A DNA stretch of 40,684 nucleotides from JAQVSH01 sp964451605 (GTDB taxonomy: Bacteria; Bacteroidota; Bacteroidia; Bacteroidales; UBA4181): assembly GCA_964451605.1 (NCBI GenBank), contig CAYVJA010000019.1, forward strand, positions 1 through 40,684, read 5' to 3'. Made by a program: the position numbers and the translations under genes. Positions 32,445 to 40,613 of the stretch are shown here, one piece after another. The stretch's first letter is position 1, and the number at the start of each line of letters is the position of its first letter. Under the pieces are notes generated by a model. It was not told the origin of the DNA, ran no database searches, and saw only the letters and a program-made list of their open reading frames with translations.

Positions 32445-33839
32445 ATGAAGACCCAACGTACCCCCATAGCCAAGCTCCTCCAATCGACAGCCTACAACAC
32501 TGAAGTCCTTGTTAAAGGATGGGTTCGCACCAAGCGGGGAAACAAAAATGTACAATTCATTGCCCTTAACGATGGCTCCTGTATCCACAATCTGCAAATT
32601 GTGGCAGAGACAACCCTCTTCGAGGCCGAACTCCTGAAGCAGATTACTACCGGTGCATCGCTGGCTGTGACAGGCACTCTCGTAGCCTCGCCCGGGCAGG
32701 GACAACCTGTTGAGGTACAGGCTAAAGCCATTGAGATTTACGGCACTGCCGATCCCGACCTATACCCGCTTCAGAAAAAGGGGCACTCCCTGGAATTTCT
32801 CCGCGAAATAGCCCACCTGCGCCCCCGCACCAACACCTTTGGAGCCGTACTCCGGCTGCGGCACGCCATGGCCTTTGCCATCCATAAATACTTCAACGAC
32901 CACGGTTTCTACTACTTCCATACCCCCCTTATCACCGCTTCCGACGCTGAAGGTGCCGGTGCAATGTTTCAGGTGACCACCCTGCCTCTGAACGCTATTC
33001 CCCGCACTCCCGAAGGCAAAGTCGACTTTTCTACCGACTTCTTCGGTCGTCAGGCCAACCTCACCGTCTCAGGGCAACTCGAAGGCGAACTGGGAGCTAT
33101 GGCATTAGGTGCCATCTACACCTTTGGCCCCACATTCCGTGCAGAGAACTCCAACACCCCGCGTCACCTGTCGGAATTCTGGATGATCGAACCGGAGGTG
33201 GCCTTTAACGACATCACCGACAATATGGATCTTGCCGAAGATTTCCTTAAATATCTGATCGGTTATGCCTTGGACAACAACCTGGACGATCTCCTCTTCC
33301 TGCAGAAAATGTGGGACGAGACCCTCATCGACCGTCTCCGGTTTGTGCTGGATAACAACTTTGTGCGCCTCCCTTACACCGAAGGAATCCGCATTCTTGA
33401 AGCCTCCGGTAAAAAATTCGAATTCCCCGTTTCGTGGGGGGTCGATCTCCAGAGTGAGCACGAGCGTTACCTGGTAGAGGGCCACTTCAAAAAACCGGTA
33501 ATTCTCACCGACTACCCCAAAGAGATTAAAGCCTTCTACATGAAGCAGAACTCCGATGGAAAAACCGTCAGGGCAATGGATGTACTCTTCCCCCGCATTG
33601 GCGAAATCATCGGCGGATCGGAACGTGAAGAAGACTACAATAAACTCTTTACCCGTATGCAAGAGATGGGTGTGCCTACTGAAGAGATGAGCTGGTATCT
33701 CGATACCCGCCGTTTCGGAACCGCACCTCACAGCGGTTTTGGTTTAGGGTTCGAACGCCTCATGCTCTTCATTACCGGTATGACCAACATCCGCGATGTG
33801 ATACCCTTCCCACGTACTCCGGGATCGGCAGAGTTCTAG
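32445..33839 (+). CDS. asnS: Asparaginyl-tRNA synthetase
   Basis: This class II synthetase charges tRNA-Asn with asparagine. The 464-residue protein has the N-terminal OB-fold anticodon domain (VLVKGWVRTKRGNKNVQFIA at about 22-41) and the class II core: motif 2 FRAENSNTPRHLSEFWMIEP and motif 3 GFGLGFERLMLFITGM near the C-terminus. The set of motifs, ending VIPFPRTPGSAEF, favours AsnRS over AspRS. rpoN follows after 42 bases on the same strand, so they may be one unit. Confidence 0.97.
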   Translation: MKTQRTPIAKLLQSTAYNTEVLVKGWVRTKRGNKNVQFIALNDGSCIHNLQIVAETTLFEAELLKQITTGASLAVTGTLVASPGQGQPVEVQAKAIEIYGTADPDLYPLQKKGHSLEFLREIAHLRPRTNTFGAVLRLRHAMAFAIHKYFNDHGFYYFHTPLITASDAEGAGAMFQVTTLPLNAIPRTPEGKVDFSTDFFGRQANLTVSGQLEGELGAMALGAIYTFGPTFRAENSNTPRHLSEFWMIEPEVAFNDITDNMDLAEDFLKYLIGYALDNNLDDLLFLQKMWDETLIDRLRFVLDNNFVRLPYTEGIRILEASGKKFEFPVSWGVDLQSEHERYLVEGHFKKPVILTDYPKEIKAFYMKQNSDGKTVRAMDVLFPRIGEIIGGSEREEDYNKLFTRMQEMGVPTEEMSWYLDTRRFGTAPHSGFGLGFERLMLFITGMTNIRDVIPFPRTPGSAEF

Positions 33840-33881
33840 ACCCCGTCAAAAACTCACAAACCTGCATTTACTCCTCCCGAC

Positions 33882-35374
33882 ATGCTGACACAAAGACTCC
33901 AGCAGAAACTTCTTCAGAAGCTCTCCCCACAGCAGATCCAAATGATCAAGCTGTTGGAGATTCCTACTCTGGAGTTGGAGCAGCGTATTAAAGAGGAGCT
34001 CGAAGTGAACCCCACGCTCGAAGAGGGAGCCGAGAAAGATCCGGACGAAGAACCCGATGTGGCTGCTCACGAGGAAGAGGACTTTTCGATAGACGCCTAC
34101 CTTACGCCCGATGATATCCCTTCTTACAAATTGGCCTCGCCGGGCGCACAACTCTCTGATGCAAAAACCGATATTCCGTTCTCAGTAGGCCAGACTTTTC
34201 ACGACTTTTTAGAGACCCAACTGGGTTTTCGGCGCTTCACCGAACGCGAACGCACCCTTGCCGAATACATCATCGGCAACATCGATGATGCCGGCTACCT
34301 GCGTCGTCCTTTGGAGTCGATTGTCGACGACCTCGCCTTCCGGCAAGGGCTCACTGTAGAAGAGGCCGAACTCGAGGCCATTTTATCCATCATCCAGGAG
34401 TTCGAACCTTCAGGAGTCGGAGCCCGCAATTTGCAGGAGTGTCTTCTGATACAACTCCGGGCAAAAGCCCCGTCGCCCGAAACCGAACTGGCCATCGAAG
34501 TAGTGACCCACCATTTTCAGGAGTTTGGCAAGAAGCACTACGACAAAATTCTGACACGAACAGGCAGCAGCGAAGAGGCGCTTAAAAGAGCCATAAACGA
34601 AATTCTGCGCCTTAACCCCAAACCGGGCAGCTCCTTCTCCGACCAGCACAGTAAAGTGAGCGAACACGTTACCCCCGACTTTCTGCTCGAGGAGCGTGAC
34701 GGCCGCCTCGTACTTCAACTCAACAGCCGTAACATACCCGAACTGCGCGTCAGCCGCACCTACTCCAACATGATGGAGGCCTACTCGGCCAACAAAAAAG
34801 GGCTCAACCGCAACGACAAAGATGCCCTCACTTTTGTAAAACAGAAACTCGATTCGGCTCGCTGGTTTATTGAGGCCATCAAACAGCGTCAAAATACGCT
34901 CATGGTCACCACGCAAGCCATTGTCAACCACCAGAAAGCCTACTTCGAACAGGGCGATGAGACCAAACTGGTGCCCATGATTCTGAAGGACATAGCTGAT
35001 ATTACCCAAATGGATATCTCCACAGTTTCGCGAGTGGTGAACAGCAAATACGTACAGACTCCCTTCGGCATCTTTCACCTGAAATCCTTCTTCTCGGAAG
35101 GTCTGCAGACCGACTCGGGCGAAGAGGTCTCTACCCGCGAAATCAAAAAAATCCTGCGAGCGGTATCTTCCGGGCCACCTGTACCAGATGANNNNNNNNN
35201 NTCAAAAAAATCCTGCAAGAGTGCATCGAAGGCGAATCGAAAAAACGGCCCCTCACTGACGAAAAACTGGCCGACATCCTCAAAGAGAAAGGCTATCTCA
35301 TTGCCCGCCGCACCATTGCCAAATACCGGGAACAACTCAATATTCCCGTTGCCCGTCTGCGCAAATCGCTATAA
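33882..35374 (+). CDS. rpoN: RNA polymerase sigma-54 factor, interrupted by a misassembled 10-N gap
   Basis: Sigma-54 directs polymerase to -24/-12 promoters and needs an AAA+ activator. The protein has the glutamine- and leucine-rich region I (LQQKLLQKLSPQQIQMIKLL), an acidic region II, the core-binding region III and a helix-turn-helix (DISTVSRVVNSKYVQTPFG). After the gap the correct frame gives the RpoN box ARRTIAKYREQL and the stop at 35374. Before the gap 34 bases (35158-35191) do not fit. The 15 bases 35143-35157 recur at 35202-35216; removing 35143-35201 restores an open frame of 477 residues. The gene is therefore probably intact. It is convergent with rdgB. Confidence 0.95.
35192..35201. 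other. Scaffold gap (10 N) inside rpoN
   Basis: Ten N preceded by a 34-base stretch unrelated to rpoN. The flanks share the 15-mer TCAAAAAAATCCTGC, so the contigs overlap and no rpoN sequence seems to be missing. Confidence 0.95.
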
Positions 35375-35403
35375 ACCGGACATCTGTTTACCGACCCGGA
35401 TAT

Positions 35404-36027
35404 TTATTCCTCCCTGTAACTCTGTAAAAACTCTGCAAACCTGCGCACCGCCTCACCCCGGTGACTGATCCGGTTTTTCTCTTCCATGGTCAACTCCGAG
35501 AAATGTTTGGCATAGCCTTCCGGCACAAATACCGGATCGTACCCAAAGCCACCGCTGCCCTTAGGTTCGAAAGCAATATAACCCTCTACTTTCCCCTCAA
35601 AAAACCAGTGCCGGCCTCTGTGTACAAAAGCCACCACCGTCCTGAATCGCGCCCTGCGGGCCGTCTGCTCCGTAAACCCCTCCATCCGCCGAAGCAACAA
35701 TTGAATATTGGCCTGATCGCGCAATCCCGGATCGGTTTCACCGGCATACCTTGCCGACCAAACCCCGGGCGCACCTCCCAGTGCATCGACCTCCAGCCCC
35801 GAATCGTCGGCAAAACAACCCACTGCCCCCTCTCCAAACAACTTGGAACAATGAGCATAGAGCGCTGAGGCCTTGAGCAGTGCATTTCCCTCGAAGGTAT
35901 TCTCAGTTTCAGGAACTTCACGAGTAAACCCCACCGCTCCAGGCCCGGAAAGATCAAACCCGGGTCCCAATATTCGAGCAACCTCCTCAATTTTATGAGG
36001 ATTAGACGACGCAAAAAGAAGCTTCAT
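35404..36027 (-). CDS. rdgB: dITP/XTP pyrophosphatase RdgB (Ham1 family)
   Basis: The enzyme hydrolyses non-canonical nucleotides such as dITP and XTP to the monophosphate. From ATG 36027 it has 207 residues; upstream in-frame Met codons would add 34 residues that do not match the family. Motifs are LLFASSNPHKIEEVARIL at the start, CFADDSGLEVDALGGAPGVW with the metal site, and GSGGFGYDPVFVPEG. The ATG lies 36 bases after a well-formed promoter -7 box. It ends 29 bases from rpoN, with no clear terminator between. Confidence 0.96.
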   Translation of the reverse strand: MKLLFASSNPHKIEEVARILGPGFDLSGPGAVGFTREVPETENTFEGNALLKASALYAHCSKLFGEGAVGCFADDSGLEVDALGGAPGVWSARYAGETDPGLRDQANIQLLLRRMEGFTEQTARRARFRTVVAFVHRGRHWFFEGKVEGYIAFEPKGSGGFGYDPVFVPEGYAKHFSELTMEEKNRISHRGEAVRRFAEFLQSYREE

Positions 36028-36063
36028 ATCAGGTATAAGTGATGAGTGAGAAGAATAAACCCT

Positions 36064-36094
36064 CAAATGTAACAGATACCCTCCTAAATCCCAA
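36064..36094 (-). promoter_or_regulatory. rdgB promoter
   Basis: On the minus strand TTGG (36094-36091) and TACATTTG (36071-36064) are 19 bases apart. Confidence 0.65.
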
Positions 36095-36152
36095 TCACCC
36101 CCCACCGATTCCGCAACCCCGCTCCACATCCCCCACTTACCAGATCCCTCCC

Positions 36153-36205
36153 GCGCAGCGCATTAACCATTCACCATTAATCATTAACCATTTACACAAA
36201 GCGCA
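36153..36205. repeat. Modular intergenic repeat, copy 2
   Basis: GCGCAGCG is followed by CATTAACCATTCACCATT (36161-36178), a variant of the same ATTAACCATT words, and then AAAGCGCATT. The 18-base block is identical to 38713-38730. It lies between the divergent genes rdgB and ilvE, upstream of both promoters. Confidence 0.7.
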
Positions 36206-36264
36206 TTCTCCTGCCCGATTTTAAAAATCATCCCTCTTTGCGCGCAACGACGAGACATTTTTGC

Positions 36265-36272
36265 TACTTTTG
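36265..36272 (+). promoter_or_regulatory. ilvE promoter -7 box
   Basis: TACTTTTG matches TAnnTTTG and lies 16 bases before the ATG. The nearest TTTG (36237-36240) is 24 bases upstream, longer than usual, so the -33 box is uncertain. Confidence 0.5.
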
Positions 36273-36288
36273 CAAAAACGTGTTGAAC

Positions 36289-37308
36289 ATGGATACAATC
36301 GATTGGGCTAATCTGTCGTTCGGGTACCGGCGAACCGACTACAACATCAGATGTTACTTCCGGAACGGTGAATGGGGGCGGCTGGAGATCTGCTCGTCCG
36401 AAACGCTGCACATCCACATGGCTGCCACCTGTCTTCATTACGGGCAGGAGGCTTTCGAAGGGTTAAAGGCTTTCCGTGGCAAAGACGGCAAGATCCGGAT
36501 ATTCAGGGCCGATATGAATGCCAAGCGGATGATCCGTTCGGCCGAATATGTGAGCATGAAGGCTCCCACCGAAAAAATGTTTGTCGACGCCATCTCGGCG
36601 GCCGTCAAACTCAACGAACGTTTTGTACCTCCCTACGGAACGGGTGCTTCTCTCTACATCCGGCCCCTGCTCATTGGCTCCGGCCCACAGGTAGGCGTCA
36701 GACCGGCCGAAGAGTACACCTTTGTAGTCTTTGTCACCCCCGTCGGGCCCTATTTCAAAGAGGGTTTCAAACCCGTCGACGTCATTATCGACCGCGACCA
36801 CGACCGGGCGGCTCCCCGCGGCACCGGTCACATCAAAGTGGGTGGTAACTACGCTGCCAGTCTCATCTCATCGAAAATGGCCCACGATCTGGGCTACTCT
36901 ACGGTACTCTACCTCGATGCCGCAGAGAAAAAATATATCGACGAATGCGGCCCGGCCAACTTCTTCGGCATCCGCAACAACACCTACATCACCCCGGCCT
37001 CACACAGCATCCTTCCCTCCATCACCAACGACAGTATCCGGATACTTGCCAAAGATATGGGCATGACGGTTGAGGCCAGAGCCGTTCCCTACGAAGAGCT
37101 CAAAACCTTCGAAGAGACAGGCGAGTGCGGAACCGCTGCGGTAATTACCCCCATCAACCGTATTTTCGACCCCCATCTGGGTGTTACCTATACCTATTGC
37201 CCCGATGGCCAACCCGGACCCTGGAGCACCAAAATCTACAACCGGCTTCTGGCCATCCAAACCGGCGATGCCGAAGACCCATACAACTGGAACACCATTA
37301 TTGAATAG
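36289..37308 (+). CDS. ilvE: Branched-chain amino acid aminotransferase
   Basis: The PLP enzyme carries out the last step of leucine, isoleucine and valine synthesis, or the first of their breakdown. From ATG 36289 it has 339 residues; a TTG start at 36238 would lie upstream of the -7 box. Motifs are CLHYGQEAFEGLKAFRGKDG at about 50-70, GASLYIRPLLIGSGPQVGV, and GTGHIKVGGNYAASL with the PLP-binding lysine. The later block IDECGPANFFGI is typical of class IV, type I. It ends 22 bases before a bidirectional terminator. Confidence 0.96.
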   Translation: MDTIDWANLSFGYRRTDYNIRCYFRNGEWGRLEICSSETLHIHMAATCLHYGQEAFEGLKAFRGKDGKIRIFRADMNAKRMIRSAEYVSMKAPTEKMFVDAISAAVKLNERFVPPYGTGASLYIRPLLIGSGPQVGVRPAEEYTFVVFVTPVGPYFKEGFKPVDVIIDRDHDRAAPRGTGHIKVGGNYAASLISSKMAHDLGYSTVLYLDAAEKKYIDECGPANFFGIRNNTYITPASHSILPSITNDSIRILAKDMGMTVEARAVPYEELKTFEETGECGTAAVITPINRIFDPHLGVTYTYCPDGQPGPWSTKIYNRLLAIQTGDAEDPYNWNTIIE

Positions 37309-37330
37309 TTCACATAAGACAACCCAAAAA

Positions 37331-37364
37331 ACAAAAACGTGACCCCGAAAGGTCACGTTTTTGT
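37331..37364. terminator. Bidirectional rho-independent terminator between ilvE and metK
   Basis: ACAAAAACGTGACC (37331-37344) pairs with GGTCACGTTTTTGT (37351-37364) around a 6-base loop. T-tracts on both strands let it end ilvE (plus) and metK (minus). Confidence 0.9.
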
Positions 37365-37389
37365 TTGGAAGCCATGGATGATCTGTCTG

Positions 37390-38640
37390 CTACAATCCAA
37401 ACGCTTTCTTTAATGCCTCCACATAGTCGGTCTTCTCCCATGCAAAAAAGGTAACTTTCTTGCACACCTCAACGCCATTTTGTTGCAGCAGGACTTCGCG
37501 TTCGAAAGGTTCGCGGCCAAAGTGGCCATACGAAGCAGTCTCCAGGAAAACCGGATATTTGAGCCCGAACCGTTTAATGATGGCGTAGGGACGGAGATCA
37601 AACAGTTTCTCAACTTTACGGGCAATCTCCCCGTCATTGGCAGAAACCCGGGCCGAGCCGTAGGTATTGACATAGACACTCAGAGGAGCGGCCACACCGA
37701 TGGCATACGAAACCTGCACCAGCACCTCATCGCAAATCCCGGCGGCCACCAGATTCTTGGCAATATGGCGTGCCGCGTAGGCAGCTGAGCGGTCGACCTT
37801 CGAAGGATCCTTACCCGAGAATGCACCGCCGCCATGGGCACCCTTCCCACCGTAGGTGTCGACAATAATTTTCCGACCGGTAAGTCCGGTATCACCGTGC
37901 GGCCCCCCTATTACAAACTTCCCGGTAGGATTGACATGCAAAATATACTTTCCATCGAACAAGCCCTGAAGACGTGCCGGCAACTTAGCCACTACTGCAG
38001 GAATCAGATATTTCACCACATCCGACTTAATTCTGGCCAACATCGCCTGTTCCTCATCGAAATCATCGTGCTGCGTGGAAACCACCAGCGTATGCACACG
38101 AATGGGCTCGTTAGCGTCTGAATATTCTATGGTAACCTGCGACTTTGCATCGGGCCGAAGATAGGTCATTACCTCGCCCTTACGGCGGATATCCGACAGC
38201 TCCTTCAACAACGCATGCGCCAACACAAGTGGCAGAGGCATAAGTTCGTCGGTTTCGCGCGTAGCGTATCCGAACATCATACCCTGATCGCCGGCACCCT
38301 GCTCTTCATCGACCTGGCGCTCTACCCCCTGGTTAATATCGGGCGACTGCTCATGAATGGCCGAAAGCACACCACACGACTTGCTCTCGAACATATACTC
38401 ACCGCGCGTATATCCAATCTCACCGATAACCCGACGAGCCACCGACTGCACATCAACGTAACCCGTGGTCTTCACCTCGCCGCTCAACACAACGAGACCC
38501 GTAGTTACCAACGTTTCACAAGCCACTTTCGATTCCGGATCGACCCGGAGAAACTCATCAAGCAATGCATCCGAAATTTGATCGGCCACTTTATCGGGAT
38601 GCCCCTCAGAAACCGACTCGGAAGTAAACAAATATGCCAT
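37390..38640 (-). CDS. metK: S-adenosylmethionine synthetase
   Basis: The enzyme makes S-adenosylmethionine from methionine and ATP. The 416-residue protein has all family blocks: SEGHPDKVADQISDALLDEF near the start, GAGDQGMMFGYATRETDELM, HGDTGLTGRKIIVDTYGG and the phosphate loop GGGAFSGKDPSKVDRSAAYA. It supplies the methyl donor for enzymes such as RsmH. It is transcribed alone, from a -7 box 32 bases upstream to the shared terminator. Confidence 0.98.
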   Translation of the reverse strand: MAYLFTSESVSEGHPDKVADQISDALLDEFLRVDPESKVACETLVTTGLVVLSGEVKTTGYVDVQSVARRVIGEIGYTRGEYMFESKSCGVLSAIHEQSPDINQGVERQVDEEQGAGDQGMMFGYATRETDELMPLPLVLAHALLKELSDIRRKGEVMTYLRPDAKSQVTIEYSDANEPIRVHTLVVSTQHDDFDEEQAMLARIKSDVVKYLIPAVVAKLPARLQGLFDGKYILHVNPTGKFVIGGPHGDTGLTGRKIIVDTYGGKGAHGGGAFSGKDPSKVDRSAAYAARHIAKNLVAAGICDEVLVQVSYAIGVAAPLSVYVNTYGSARVSANDGEIARKVEKLFDLRPYAIIKRFGLKYPVFLETASYGHFGREPFEREVLLQQNGVEVCKKVTFFAWEKTDYVEALKKAFGL

Positions 38641-38672
38641 ATAACAAATAATAAGCGTGAAAATAAACTGTG

Positions 38673-38680
38673 CAAATATA
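38673..38680 (-). promoter_or_regulatory. metK promoter -7 box
   Basis: On the minus strand 38680-38673 reads TATATTTG, a full match to TAnnTTTG. No TTTG lies at the usual distance upstream. I see no SAM riboswitch in the short region before it (38641-38754), which otherwise holds a repeat. Confidence 0.5.
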
Positions 38681-38708
38681 ACCTCTTTTCAGAAATAACC
38701 CCGCCCTT

Positions 38709-38769
38709 CAACCATTAACCATTCACCATTTGCGCGAAGCGCAGCATTAGAGCACTAGAGCATTAATGC
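38709..38769. repeat. Modular intergenic repeat, copy 3, running into the epimerase gene
   Basis: CATTAACCATTCACCATT (38713-38730, identical to 36161-36178) is followed by GCGAAGCGCAGCA (38734-38746, identical to 32313-32325), then TTAGAGCACTAGAGCATTAATGCATT. The last part encodes the final codons and stop of the gene on the minus strand. This copy links the two module types seen separately in copies 1 and 2. Confidence 0.75.
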
Positions 38770-39783
38770 ATTGGAGTACGCCTTCGCAATATAGTCTATC
38801 GTCTCCCGGAAAGGAGTGTACGTAAAACCTATGGTCCTGGTTATCTCCGATCCATTGTATCGGGAAACCCGAAAAGAGGAGCGGATCATATCGGGCGATA
38901 CCTTTGCCTGTCGGCCAGTGAATGCGAGATAGCCCTTAACGGCCGCTATTCCCAGGGGTTCCATCCATTTTCGGAGAGCCAGCCGAGGGGGAGAAACCCC
39001 AAGCGAAAGCGCAATGGTTTCGAACAGCTCCTTATATAATACATTGGCTCCCGAAAGAATAAATCTTTGGCCTTGAAAATTCAGAGAGCTCAGTGTCACC
39101 ATGGCCTCAGCCACATCGCGCACATCGACCACCCCGGTACCTCCCGGAGGATAGGCAACCAGACCATTGTGAATTGTCGGGAAAAAAGCACTGCTCCCTG
39201 AGCCCCAAAACCCCGGACCCAAAACCACCGAAGGGTTAACCACAACCGCACTGAGTCCACCGGAAGCCGCACTCCACACCGCCTGCTCGGCTGCATACTT
39301 GCTCGCTGCATAATCGGAATGATGTCGGCCGGCATCCCATTGCATCGACTCAGTAACCTCCTCTCCTGCAGGCGAATCGATAGCCGCTACCGAACTAACG
39401 TAGACAAACCGGCTTACACCTGCTTTCAGAGAAGCCGATGCCATTGCCTCCGTAACGGCGGTATTATGCAAGAATAACTGGTCACGAAAGCCGGGCATAA
39501 ACGAAACCATCCCTGCTACATGAAACACGCTTTGCATCCCGGAGCAGAGAGAGGGGAGCAACGCGAAACGGGTAAGATCGGCCTCGACCCATTCCACCCG
39601 TCCGAAAAGGGCGTCTGCCTCAGAAGGAGTAGCGGCATACCTGAACAGCGCGCGGACCGCCTCAAGCCGGGCCCGATTACGAAAGACAGCCCTTACACGG
39701 AAACCCTTGTTAACCAGCGAGAACAACAAATGCGAACCCAATAAGCCCGTTGCACCCGTTACCAAACAAACCTTATCGTCCAT
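38755..39783 (-). CDS. NAD(P)-dependent epimerase/reductase, extended SDR family (dihydroflavonol reductase-like)
   Basis: The 342-residue protein has the Rossmann motif VTGATGLLGSHLLFSL at 7-22 (TGxxGxxG), a conserved VFHVAGMVSF, the active-site YAASKYAAE (Y-x3-K) and PPGGTGVVDVRDVAEAM, which is typical of the dihydroflavonol-4-reductase-like group. Substrates in this group are diverse and cannot be told here. The last residues (NALML) and the TAG stop come from an intergenic repeat, so the C-terminus may have been replaced. It starts 229 bases from the tRNA gene; no perfect promoter is seen in that stretch (39784-39970). Confidence 0.85.
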   Translation of the reverse strand: MDDKVCLVTGATGLLGSHLLFSLVNKGFRVRAVFRNRARLEAVRALFRYAATPSEADALFGRVEWVEADLTRFALLPSLCSGMQSVFHVAGMVSFMPGFRDQLFLHNTAVTEAMASASLKAGVSRFVYVSSVAAIDSPAGEEVTESMQWDAGRHHSDYAASKYAAEQAVWSAASGGLSAVVVNPSVVLGPGFWGSGSSAFFPTIHNGLVAYPPGGTGVVDVRDVAEAMVTLSSLNFQGQRFILSGANVLYKELFETIALSLGVSPPRLALRKWMEPLGIAAVKGYLAFTGRQAKVSPDMIRSSFRVSRYNGSEITRTIGFTYTPFRETIDYIAKAYSNALML

Positions 39784-39970
39784 CTCCTTAGGCCAAAAAA
39801 TACATCTTTTCTTCAGTTCCTTGCATTCTCACGAAAAAGCAATACGCTGCTCACACTATTGCGAAGAGCTTACTGGTGCAAAGGAAATGCGAAAGAAGAT
39901 AAAAAAGAAATCCTCTGCGCCTGCGGCGGGCTTGCTGAAACGCAATATGGAACAGGGTGCGGAGCACATA

Positions 39971-39996
39971 AAAAAAACAGCGCTTTCGCGCTGTTT
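39971..39996 (-). terminator. Terminator of the tRNA-Ser gene
   Basis: On the minus strand AAACAGCGC-GAAA-GCGCTGTTT is followed by a further T run. It begins 16 bases after the tRNA 3' end. Confidence 0.85.
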
Positions 39997-40012
39997 CCGT
40001 TTTGCCGTTTCG

Positions 40013-40099
40013 CGGAAAGCGAGGGATTCGAACCCCCGGTACCCCGAAGGGTACAGCAGATTTCGAGTCTGCCCCATTCGACCACTCTGGCAGCTTTCC
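40013..40099 (-). tRNA. tRNA-Ser (anticodon CGA)
   Basis: The 87-base gene folds as a class II tRNA. The acceptor stem is GGAAAGC with GCTTTCC and discriminator G. The anticodon stem GCAGA/TCTGC encloses the loop CTCGAAA, anticodon CGA (reads UCG). A long variable arm (GTACC-CTTC-GGGGTAC region) and the T loop TTCGAAT follow. CCA is not encoded. Confidence 0.95.
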
Positions 40100-40113
40100 T
40101 TTTTTAGAGCCGA

Positions 40114-40143
40114 CAAATGTACGGAAATTTTGCGAACGGCAAA
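40114..40143 (-). promoter_or_regulatory. tRNA-Ser promoter
   Basis: On the minus strand TTTG (40143-40140) and TACATTTG (40121-40114) are 18 bases apart. The -7 box ends 14 bases before the mature 5' end. Confidence 0.7.
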
Positions 40144-40198
40144 ATATTGGCGCCTCAAAAACACGGCAGGCTCTAAAGCCAACCGAATGCTTCGAGCA

Positions 40199-40609
40199 CT
40201 ATACCTCTATTGAAGAAATCGTGTCGACCGATTTATCGAGTCCTTCACGAATGGGCTTTTCGAGCATCATTTTCAGCGCGAAATTGAGCTCCGATTTCAC
40301 GGTTAGTTTCAGACAGGAGCCTCCGTTGTCCAGGGGTTTGACCTGTGCCCAGAAGAAGAAAGGAGTGCCCATCCCTTCGCCCTCCATCTTTACAGCTTCA
40401 GGCTGCCGCTCCACAATCTTCAGGGTGATGCGGGCCATGCCCCCCACCATACACGAAAGTTGGTCGGGGGTAGCGTTCCATTCGCTCACCTTGTCGGCTG
40501 GAAGGCGATCTTTAAACTCGTTGAGCTTCGACAAATCGGAGAAAAAGGCGTATAGTCGGTCGGCGGGAAGCCGGGTGTTTCCCACCTTGCTTTCAATTTT
40601 GGTTTCCAT
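40199..40609 (-). CDS. SRPBCC/START-like domain protein of unknown function
   Basis: The 136-residue protein looks like one helix-grip (SRPBCC, polyketide cyclase/START) domain: RLPADRLYAFFSDLSKLNEF near the start, a strand-rich middle (ARITLKIVERQPEAVKMEGE) and a long C-terminal helix (FALKMMLEKPIREGLDKSV) that would cover the ligand pocket. No signal peptide. It starts 4 bases after the stop of the preceding gene, so the two are co-transcribed. The ligand is unknown. Confidence 0.75.
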   Translation of the reverse strand: METKIESKVGNTRLPADRLYAFFSDLSKLNEFKDRLPADKVSEWNATPDQLSCMVGGMARITLKIVERQPEAVKMEGEGMGTPFFFWAQVKPLDNGGSCLKLTVKSELNFALKMMLEKPIREGLDKSVDTISSIEV

Positions 40610-40613
40610 TCAA

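Noticed and set aside
33882..35468. Frameshifted rpoN lacking the RpoN box, with a basic tail
   Set aside because: The tail comes from the wrong frame after the gap. The right frame gives a complete sigma-54 C-terminus.
38641..38754. SAM riboswitch before metK
   Set aside because: The leader is only about 30 bases from the -7 box to the ATG, too short, and the rest is repeat sequence.
39707..40213. Plus-strand frame of 168 codons near the tRNA
   Set aside because: It runs through the tRNA-Ser gene and its terminator on the other strand.
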